A stretch of 49,245 nucleotides of DNA from Oscillospiraceae bacterium. GTDB lineage: Bacteria > Bacillota > Clostridia > Oscillospirales > Acutalibacteraceae. Positions 43,385-49,245 of the stretch are shown here, piece by piece. Location of the stretch: NCBI GenBank assembly GCA_031280825.1, contig JAITGE010000052.1, forward strand, positions 1 through 49,245, in the 5' to 3' direction. The notes beneath the pieces are model-generated. The model was not told where the DNA came from. It saw nothing but the letters and a program-made list of their open reading frames with translations, and made no database searches. The position numbers and the translations under genes were made by a program. The first letter of the stretch is position 1. Every line of letters starts with the position of its first letter.

Positions 43385-45702
43385 CGACCATGTGCTGCAA
43401 ATGCAAGCAGCGCCCCGCCGTTTTGTTCGTGGGGCGCATTGTGGACCAACATGAAACCGCGCGGGAGGGATATTGCATTCCCTGTGCAATGCAAATGAAC
43501 ATCGGTCCCATTAAACAGATGATGCAGAATATGGGCTATTCTGCTGACGACGTCGCCAACGCGGGGCAAGAAATGGACGCCTTCTTCCAAGATGGGGGTG
43601 ACGCGATCCTTACGCCGCTGACAGAAAGCTTCCGCGAAGCGTTCGGGGATATCCCGGAGGCGTACCGCCCCGCCGACCCGGAAGCGGACGAAGAGGAAGA
43701 CGAGGAGGACGAAGAAGCAACCCGCCCGGAGCCTATCCCCGTCATGGCGCCCAGGCGCGGCGATCGCAAGGCGAAAAAAAAAGAGAAGAGCCGCAAGCAT
43801 CTTTCGCTTTATTGCACGGATTTGACGGAACGCGCGCGAAGCGGGCAGTTGGATAAGATCATTGGGCGTGCGGATGAAATTTATCGCACAATGCAGATTC
43901 TGTGCCGCCGCACAAAGAACAACCCTTGCCTGATTGGCGAGCCTGGCGTGGGCAAAACCGCGATTGCAGAAGGGCTTGCCCAGCGCATTGCTGCGGGCGA
44001 CGTGCCCAGCCGTTTGATGGATAAGGAAATCCACTTGCTGGATATGACCGCAATGGTCGCCGGGACGCAGTTCCGCGGGCAATTCGAGGGGCGCATTAAG
44101 GGCTTGATCGAGGAGGTCAAGACCCTGGGGAATATTATTCTCTTCATTGATGAAGTGCATTCTCTCGTTGGCGCGGGCGATGCGGAGGGTTCTATGAACG
44201 CCGCGAATATTCTTAAGCCGGCGCTTTCACGCGGGGAAGTGCAGATCATCGGTGCAACAACGTTCACGGAATATCGCAAATATATTGAGAAGGACGCTGC
44301 GCTGGAGCGCCGTTTGCAGCCGGTGAAGGTGGAAGAGCCGTCTATCGGTGACTGCTGCCGGATGCTTGAGGGTGTCAAAGAGTATTACGAGGCTTTTCAC
44401 AAGGTGAAGGTGAGCGACGTGCTGGTGCGCCGCGCCGTGATCTTGAGCGAGCGTTATATCAGTGACCGTTTTTTGCCGGATAAAGCGATCGATTTGCTTG
44501 ACGAGGCTTGCACCTGCGCCAATTTGCGCAACGGCTCCATTGACGCGCTGGAAAAGACGAAGCGTAAAATCCAGCAGCTCATGGAGCAGCAGCAAGCCTT
44601 GATGGAGCAGCCGGATGTGGATTATGAAAGACTTTCCACCATCCGCACGGAAATGTTCCAGCTTGAAAGCAACGCCAAAACACTGCAATTGCAGGCGGCG
44701 GATAACCTTGTGACAGAGGACGATCTGGCAAAGGTCATCCAGCTGTGGACGGGTGTCCCGGCGCAAAAGGTGATCAACAGTGATTTGGAGCGCTTGCGCA
44801 ACATGGAAAATGCGCTCAAAAAGCATATCGTCGGGCAGGATGAAGCGGTTTCGCAGCTTTCTGCGGCGGTGCGCCGCAGCCGTGTGCAGATTAGTCCGCA
44901 GCGCAGACCGGCGTCGTTTATCTTTGTCGGTCCCACAGGCGTGGGGAAAACGGAGTTGGTTAAGCGCTTGGCGGCGGAGCTGTTTGATAAGCCGGAAACG
45001 CTGATACGTCTGGATATGTCTGAATTTATGGAAAAGCACGCAGTTTCGCGCATTATCGGCTCGCCGCCGGGCTATGTCGGTTACGACGAAGCGGGTCAGC
45101 TGACGGAAAAAGTGCGCCGCAAGCCGTATTCCGTTGTTTTATTTGATGAAATCGAAAAGGCGCACCCGGATGTGATGAACATCCTGTTGCAAATTTTGGA
45201 TGAAGGGCGCATCCACGACGCCCAGGGGCGCGAGGTCGGCTTTGAAAACACCGTGATCATTATGACCTCCAACGCCGGGAGTGATCGCAGGGAGGGTGCA
45301 ATCGGCTTTGCAAAAACCAAGGGCGAGGCTACAAAGGAGCGCAGCATGAAAGCGCTCAAGGAGTTTCTGCGCCCGGAATTTTTGGGGCGCGTGGATGAAA
45401 TTATTGTGTTTCGTGACTTGGACGCGGCGGATTTTGCCGCCATCGCGCGGCTGCATTTGGCGGAGCTGCGCGAGGCGTTGCTTGAAAAAAACATCCGCTT
45501 CAGTTGGAGCGAGGAGGCTTTAGAACTGCTTGCCGTGCAGGCGGTAGGCGGGCAGCGCGGAGCAAGGGATCTGCGCAATCTGTTGCGCCGCCAAGTGGAG
45601 GATCCTGTCACCACACAGTTGGTTGAAGCTCCGCCGGAGCAGCCTGTAAGCGCGTTTGCTTTGGCGGCGCAGGAAGGCGGCGTTGTTTTGGCGGCGATGT
45701 AG
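43381..45702 (+). CDS. ClpE-like AAA+ unfoldase with N-terminal zinc finger
   Basis: A 773-residue two-AAA+ Hsp100 protein. In place of the Clp N-domain it begins with a four-Cys zinc-finger-like module (MCCKCKQRP then YCIPCAMQM), as in ClpE and McsA. An acidic linker (about 102-115) and basic tract follow. AAA-1 has Walker A GEPGVGKT (Lys192) and IILFIDEVHSL; a short coiled middle segment is at about 390-430; AAA-2 has GPTGVGKT (Lys523) and VVLFDEIEKAHPDV. The loop AIGFAKTK (IGF at 641-643) matches the ClpP-binding tripeptide, so it probably feeds substrates to ClpP. Overlaps the pgsA stop by 4 nt. Converges with the Lgt-like gene 8 nt away. Confidence 0.88.
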   Translation: MTTMCCKCKQRPAVLFVGRIVDQHETAREGYCIPCAMQMNIGPIKQMMQNMGYSADDVANAGQEMDAFFQDGGDAILTPLTESFREAFGDIPEAYRPADPEADEEEDEEDEEATRPEPIPVMAPRRGDRKAKKKEKSRKHLSLYCTDLTERARSGQLDKIIGRADEIYRTMQILCRRTKNNPCLIGEPGVGKTAIAEGLAQRIAAGDVPSRLMDKEIHLLDMTAMVAGTQFRGQFEGRIKGLIEEVKTLGNIILFIDEVHSLVGAGDAEGSMNAANILKPALSRGEVQIIGATTFTEYRKYIEKDAALERRLQPVKVEEPSIGDCCRMLEGVKEYYEAFHKVKVSDVLVRRAVILSERYISDRFLPDKAIDLLDEACTCANLRNGSIDALEKTKRKIQQLMEQQQALMEQPDVDYERLSTIRTEMFQLESNAKTLQLQAADNLVTEDDLAKVIQLWTGVPAQKVINSDLERLRNMENALKKHIVGQDEAVSQLSAAVRRSRVQISPQRRPASFIFVGPTGVGKTELVKRLAAELFDKPETLIRLDMSEFMEKHAVSRIIGSPPGYVGYDEAGQLTEKVRRKPYSVVLFDEIEKAHPDVMNILLQILDEGRIHDAQGREVGFENTVIIMTSNAGSDRREGAIGFAKTKGEATKERSMKALKEFLRPEFLGRVDEIIVFRDLDAADFAAIARLHLAELREALLEKNIRFSWSEEALELLAVQAVGGQRGARDLRNLLRRQVEDPVTTQLVEAPPEQPVSAFALAAQEGGVVLAAM

Positions 45703-45710
45703 GGGCGCAG

Positions 45711-46481
45711 TTATTTTATCGCGATGAAGCCCTTCTTTTTTCGTTGCTTCCAACAGAGGAAGCCGATAACGGCAACAATAACCAGCAGCGCAATCCACTG
45801 TGATGTGGAGAAAATCCAAAAGGCTCCGCGGTTTGCATCACCGCGAAAAAATTCCAGCACGAAGCGCCCTGCGGAATAGAGCAGCAAATATGCAGGAAAG
45901 AGGATGCCGGGACGGGTTCTTTCCCATCTTCCCAGCAAGAAAAGCAGCAGAATTGCCAGATTCAGCGCACTTTCCAGCAACGGGGAGGGGACACGCGGCG
46001 TTGCATAAACTGTGCCCGGAACAGAAAGCATATGCCGAACTTGTATGCCATAACAACAGCCTGCAAACAGGCAGCCAAAACGAGCGACTGCTCCAAAGGC
46101 AGGTGTTGCGTAGGCCATCAAATCGGCGACATGCTTGCGCGGGATTTTTGCCAGCGTTGCATAGAGCACGACCAGCGCTGTCCCTGCTATTAGCCCGCCG
46201 TACAGCACGCCGCCGTTGTTTAAAATACCCCGCCAGTTTTCAAAAGTCCAAAAGCCTGGGTTGCTGCTAAATCGGACGATCTGATAACAGGCGTACATTC
46301 CCCGCGCGCCTACCATGCCGCCGATCACACAAAGCGCCAATATTCGCAACAAATGTTCGCTGGAAATCTTAAAGCTTTTTCGTTTGGTATAAGCAACGCC
46401 GGAACCGACACAAATTGCCGCTATATAGCACAGCCAGTACATGTTAACGGCGTGACCGAAGAGATTGATGGTTGGCAGCAT
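45711..46481 (-). CDS. Prolipoprotein diacylglyceryl transferase family protein
   Basis: A 256-residue protein with about seven membrane segments. Lgt-family blocks are visible: NNGGVLYGGLIAG in the periplasmic-facing loop, FGAVARFGCLFAGCCYGI in place of the classical GNFxNxE signature, VPSPLLESALNL and GRFVLEFFRGD. Lgt transfers diacylglycerol from phosphatidylglycerol to the lipobox Cys of prolipoproteins. The GC-x3-GCCYG form is a divergent subgroup, so an alternative lipid-transfer activity is possible. The start at 46481 (GAGG 5 nt upstream) is preferred over GTG 46487. It begins only 34 nt after partner protein A and may be the last gene of that transcription unit. Confidence 0.82.
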   Translation of the reverse strand: MLPTINLFGHAVNMYWLCYIAAICVGSGVAYTKRKSFKISSEHLLRILALCVIGGMVGARGMYACYQIVRFSSNPGFWTFENWRGILNNGGVLYGGLIAGTALVVLYATLAKIPRKHVADLMAYATPAFGAVARFGCLFAGCCYGIQVRHMLSVPGTVYATPRVPSPLLESALNLAILLLFLLGRWERTRPGILFPAYLLLYSAGRFVLEFFRGDANRGAFWIFSTSQWIALLVIVAVIGFLCWKQRKKKGFIAIK

Positions 46482-46515
46482 ACGCACCTCGTTTGCGGCA
46501 GGATAAAATACACGC

Positions 46516-47208
46516 TTAGGGCATCAGCATTTCTGCAGGCGCGGCATACCGCGTGCGTTCAAAAGGTGTTTCGTTTTTGCAAGCATCAACCAATTTTTGG
46601 TAAATAGATGAATCTTTGATCGTTTTTTCTTCATCCTGCGCGAGTTTTTGTATTTGCGCCGCGCTCTTGTTTTTTGCCTTTTTTTCGGTTAAGCTTGATT
46701 CTGTAATTTTTACATTAAAATTTTTGCCGGGAAGCAAGAGCGTTCCGTTCTTTTGCGCGGAAACAAAGAACACGCAGATATCCCCCTCTTCTGGCAAGAA
46801 ATCTCCTTCGCCCAGAACCAGTGCCTTGTTGCCGATAGAAACCCCGCCTTCTTTCAGAACCGGAACCTTTTCATTGAGCTTCAGATTGCCTTTTAAGTTC
46901 TCAAGAACGGTAATATCGTAGTTGGTGTAAGGGAATCCAACCGTTTCGGTGCCATCTTCGGTTTCGCGCTCAAAAACATTTTCATATATTGTTTTGTTTT
47001 GCAATTCGACTCTGCCGACAAATACATAATCGACGTGCCCTGCAACTGCGCTCGGATCATTGATATCAATAATGTAATCATACAGTATCGGAGCAAGCGG
47101 CAACTTATTTGCAAGCTCAAGATAAAGACCGAAAGCTGTCATTGACACAACAAGGCAGGCGGCGGTGACGATCGCTATCTTTTTCGAACGGGACAATTTG
47201 GTTTTCAT
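46516..47208 (-). CDS. Membrane-anchored partner protein, copy A (unknown; NTR/TIMP-like fold suspected)
   Basis: A 230-residue protein. A basic start and one membrane segment (about 10-32) anchor an external domain. Residues about 55-165 carry VDYVFVGRVE, then YTNYDITVLENLKGNLKL, GDFLPEEGDICVFFVSAQ and a final strand. This strand order recalls bacterial OB-fold/NTR-like domains (the fold of tissue inhibitors of metalloproteinases); that is inference from pattern only, and the domain lacks the Cys bridges of TIMPs. A Lys/Glu-rich helical tail (about 166-230) follows. GGAGAG precedes ATG 47208, which starts 14 nt after protease A. A paralogue (copy B) is at 47920-48636, and the last 70 residues of the two are nearly identical. 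Confidence 0.75.
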   Translation of the reverse strand: MKTKLSRSKKIAIVTAACLVVSMTAFGLYLELANKLPLAPILYDYIIDINDPSAVAGHVDYVFVGRVELQNKTIYENVFERETEDGTETVGFPYTNYDITVLENLKGNLKLNEKVPVLKEGGVSIGNKALVLGEGDFLPEEGDICVFFVSAQKNGTLLLPGKNFNVKITESSLTEKKAKNKSAAQIQKLAQDEEKTIKDSSIYQKLVDACKNETPFERTRYAAPAEMLMP

Positions 47209-47222
47209 AATAGACTCTCTCC

Positions 47223-47798
47223 TTAATATCTCGCATAAGCTGCGTCGTAGGAAGCTTTGTCGTCGGTTGAGAGCGAAATGTTCTCGCGTTTTCCTTGTCG
47301 CATAACGTTCGTAGGCAAGCCGTCATTGTTTTCATCCAGCCCGAGGGCGTGCCCCAATTCATGCGTCACGGTGTGAAGTATGTTGTTGTAATTGAAATTG
47401 TAAGAAGGATCATCCAGATACGCCTTGTTCAAATGAATATAGGCAAAGGCAAGGTTCGTTATGCCAGTCCAACCATTACCTTCGTTATTCACGTCGGAAA
47501 TGCGCACGTCCTGCAGAACCTTTCCGTCATCCGGTCTAAAAACGCCTGGTTTGTATGCGTTCCATGTGGCGACAGCAGTTTTGACATAGCTGTCATATTT
47601 TGATTGGTTGGAATCGTAGTCGCAGTGTTTCCCTGAATCCACAAGATCATGCGGAATGCTCGTTATGATAGAAATGGTTGTTGTGCCGTTTGTGCTGGTA
47701 CCGCAATCCGCGCCCCCGAATGCTGCGGCGACACCCAAAAGTGCGACCGAAAGCAGGGAAGCGCTCAACGCTCGCTTGAGAAAAACTTTCACTTGCAT
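47223..47798 (-). CDS. Secreted metzincin-type (matrixin-like) zinc protease, copy A
   Basis: A 191-residue protein. A signal peptide (FLKRALSASLLSVALLGVAAA, about 6-26) is followed directly by the catalytic domain with no propeptide. AVATWNAYKPGVF and VRISDV are typical early strands of bacterial M10-like peptidases. The active site is HELGHALGLDEN (His146, Glu147, His150). The third metal ligand position, normally His or Asp, is Glu156, with Asp155 beside it. NVM (Met166) is the Met-turn. Cys32 and Cys59 could form a disulfide. ATG 47798 is used rather than GTG 47801. A promoter lies just upstream and partner A follows 14 nt later. Confidence 0.85.
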   Translation of the reverse strand: MQVKVFLKRALSASLLSVALLGVAAAFGGADCGTSTNGTTTISIITSIPHDLVDSGKHCDYDSNQSKYDSYVKTAVATWNAYKPGVFRPDDGKVLQDVRISDVNNEGNGWTGITNLAFAYIHLNKAYLDDPSYNFNYNNILHTVTHELGHALGLDENNDGLPTNVMRQGKRENISLSTDDKASYDAAYARY

Positions 47799-47826
47799 CA
47801 CTTTCTTTCTTGTTTAGGCTATGCAT

Positions 47827-47855
47827 ATTATATCATAAAAAGACAGTTTTTGCAA
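47827..47855 (-). promoter_or_regulatory. Promoter of cassette A
   Basis: On the minus strand TTGCAA (47855-47850) and TATAAT (47832-47827) with 17-bp spacing, 28 nt before the protease A start. Cassette A can therefore be transcribed independently of cassette B. Confidence 0.75.
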
Positions 47856-47919
47856 GCGATTTCGTTATAATCTGCTATGATATATATAGTGGATTATCAT
47901 GTACAAAATAACCAAAATT

Positions 47920-48636
47920 TTAAGGCGTCAGCAACTCTGCAGGCGCGGCATGGCGCGTGCGTTCAAAAGGTATTTCGTTTTTGCAAGCTTCAACCAATTT
48001 TTGGTAAATGGATGAATCTTTGATCGTTTTTTCTTCATCCTGCGCGAGCTTTTGTATTTGCGCCGCGCTCTTGTTTTTTGCCTTTTTTTCAGTTAAGCTT
48101 GATTCTGTAATTTTTGTGTTACAGTTTTTTCCTGCAATCAGCAGACTTCCGTCTTTTTGCGCGGAAACAAAGAACACGCAGATATCCCCCTCTTCCGGAA
48201 GATAATCTCCTTCGTCTAAGACAAGAAATTGACCGTCCATAGTGGCTCCGCTGTCTTTTCTTACTTGGATTGTGTTGTCGGTTTTGAGGTTGCCCTTCAT
48301 GCTACCCAGGATGGTTACGTCGTAGATGGTATAGGGGCTGCCGATCGTTTTTTCGCCGTCCTCGGTTTCGCGTGTAAAGATGTTGTCGTACTGTACTTTG
48401 TGTTGTTTTTCAACTCTGCCGGTGAACACATAATCCACAAGCCCTGCCAGTGCGTTCGCGTCATCGGGGTCAACGACGTAATCGCTGAATTGCGGCGCGA
48501 GCTTCAAAGGGGATTTGTGCTTCAAGATGCCCAAAAACGGACCGAACAAATAAAGCGCAAGCGCTGTGAGCAGAACAAACATGAAGGCGGATGATAGAAC
48601 GATAAGCTTCTTTTTTGTGCTTGTCTTGGCGGTCAT
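47920..48636 (-). CDS. Membrane-anchored partner protein, copy B
   Basis: A paralogue of the protein at 46516-47208, about 238 residues from ATG 48636 (GAGG 8 nt upstream; ATG 48642 is an alternative). It has a basic N-terminus, a membrane segment (about 10-33), then the external domain with VDYVFTGRVE, YTIYDVTILGSMKGNLKT and GDYLPEEGDICVFFVSAQ. The N-terminal two thirds differ clearly from copy A, while from about residue 170 (KITESSLTEKKAKNKSAAQ) the two are nearly identical in DNA as well. It is encoded 18 nt after protease B. Function is unknown; an inhibitor or anchor of the protease is the leading guess. Confidence 0.75.
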   Translation of the reverse strand: MTAKTSTKKKLIVLSSAFMFVLLTALALYLFGPFLGILKHKSPLKLAPQFSDYVVDPDDANALAGLVDYVFTGRVEKQHKVQYDNIFTRETEDGEKTIGSPYTIYDVTILGSMKGNLKTDNTIQVRKDSGATMDGQFLVLDEGDYLPEEGDICVFFVSAQKDGSLLIAGKNCNTKITESSLTEKKAKNKSAAQIQKLAQDEEKTIKDSSIYQKLVEACKNEIPFERTRHAAPAELLTP

Positions 48637-48654
48637 TGTCATCACCTCTTTCTG

Positions 48655-49224
48655 TCAATATCTCGCATAAGCTGCGTCGTAGGAAGCCTTGTCATCAGTT
48701 GAGAGCGAAATGTTCTCAAGTTGCCCTTGCCGCATAACGTTCGTGGGTAAGCCGTCGTTATTTTCATCCAACCCGAGGGCGTGTCCCAGTTCATGCGTTA
48801 TTGTTTTGAGTCTGTTGTTGTAGTTCCATGAGCTTTTGTCTAGATGCGCCTTGTTCAGATGGATCGTACCAAGTTGCAGGTTGGTTGATGCAAACGCATT
48901 GTCGCCCGCTTTATCCACGTCGGAAATGCGCACGTCCTGCAGAACCTTTCCGTCATCCGGTCTAAAAACGCCTGATTTGTATGCGTTCCATGTGGCGACA
49001 GCAGTTTTGACATAGCTGTCATATTTCGATTGGTTGGAATCGTAGTCGCAGTGTTTCCCTGAATCCACAAGATCATGCGGAATGCCCGTTATGATAGAAA
49101 TGGTTGTTGTTCCGTCTGTGCTGGTACCGCAATCCGCGCCCCCGAATGCTGCGGCGACACCCAAAAGTGCGGCCGAAAGCAGGGAAGCGGTCAACGCTCG
49201 CTTGAGAAAAACTTTCACTTGCAT
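48655..49224 (-). CDS. Secreted metzincin-type (matrixin-like) zinc protease, copy B
   Basis: A 189-residue paralogue of protease A with the same signal peptide and active site (HELGHALGLDEN at 144-155, again with Glu at the third ligand position). The first 103 residues and everything from the zinc motif onward are almost identical to copy A. Residues about 104-142 differ strongly (for example GDNAFASTNLQLGTIHLN against NGWTGITNLAFAYIHLN). ATG 49224 is preferred over GTG 49227. Its promoter would lie beyond the right edge. It is complete within the window. Confidence 0.85.
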   Translation of the reverse strand: MQVKVFLKRALTASLLSAALLGVAAAFGGADCGTSTDGTTTISIITGIPHDLVDSGKHCDYDSNQSKYDSYVKTAVATWNAYKSGVFRPDDGKVLQDVRISDVDKAGDNAFASTNLQLGTIHLNKAHLDKSSWNYNNRLKTITHELGHALGLDENNDGLPTNVMRQGQLENISLSTDDKASYDAAYARY

Positions 49225-49245
49225 CACGTTCTTTCTTGTTTAGGC

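Larger units (their letters stand above)
46516..49245 (-). repeat. Tandem duplication of a protease/partner two-gene cassette
   Basis: Unit A (46516-47798) and unit B (47920-49224) lie head to tail in the same gene order on the minus strand. The start-proximal 5' sequence (reading CTTTCTTGTTTAGGC on the plus strand after each protease start), the signal peptides, the active-site region and the last 70 residues of the partners are nearly identical. The middle of the protease and the N-terminal two thirds of the partner have diverged. The right edge of unit B is cut by the window, so more copies could follow. Confidence 0.85.

Overview
The window reads as a chromosomal segment of an anaerobic, Gram-positive-type Bacillota, most likely a gut-associated member of class Clostridia. 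Reasons: strong purine-rich ribosome binding sites; an L10 leader ahead of rplJ-rplL; a Bacillus-type purF with propeptide and Fe-S cysteines; a ClpE-like unfoldase; a glycyl radical enzyme; an anaerobic-type glycerol-3-phosphate oxidoreductase pair; and surface proteins with BspA-type leucine-rich repeats, Ig-like domains and a dockerin. Base composition is GC-rich for the group. Two stretches are visibly more A+T-rich: the ATPase at 15.7-17.2 kb and the right end from 46.5 kb. Genus cannot be read from the sequence.

Layout. 1-7.0 kb holds the N-terminal part of a secreted transglutaminase/Ig-like protein that runs off the left edge, a TtcA-like tRNA thiolase, a GNAT-CDF transporter pair, a cytosolic fibronectin-III protein and an aspartase-like lyase. 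7.1-8.5 kb is the L10 leader with rplJ and rplL. 8.5-12.3 kb is a P-type Ca2+ ATPase coupled to a glycosyltransferase. At 12.4-12.6 kb lies a solitary 5S rRNA gene with its own promoter and terminator. 12.8-18.9 kb is a purine operon, purE-purC-purF-[P-loop ATPase]-purM-purN, followed by a lipoprotein-like gene. 19.5-23.7 kb has a HAD phosphatase, a two-component system and asnS. 24.1-30.1 kb is one 1996-residue surface protein. 30.2-37.0 kb has leuD, a DUF5711-like membrane protein, an unassigned glycyl radical enzyme and two flavoproteins related to GlpA/GlpB. 37.1-41.8 kb on the minus strand has a DUF1667-like gene, an unknown 604-residue protein and a GH38 alpha-mannosidase. 42.0-46.5 kb has a CvpA-like protein, pgsA, a ClpE-like unfoldase and, convergently, an Lgt-like protein. 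46.5-49.2 kb is a tandem duplication of a two-gene cassette: a secreted metzincin-type protease plus a membrane-anchored partner.

How genes work together. purE/C/F/M/N give five steps of IMP synthesis; purD, purL, purB and purH must be elsewhere. The two flavoproteins and the DUF1667-like protein normally form one three-gene unit, but here the third gene sits 4.4 kb away on the other strand at the head of the mannosidase operon. Promoters are readable at many gene starts and nearly all have 17-bp spacing, often with a TTGC-type -35.

The best candidates for an undescribed system are the duplicated protease/partner cassette, where the partner may be a membrane-tethered inhibitor of its protease, and the P-loop ATPase embedded in the purine operon. 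All functional statements come from reading motifs by eye; no database search was run.
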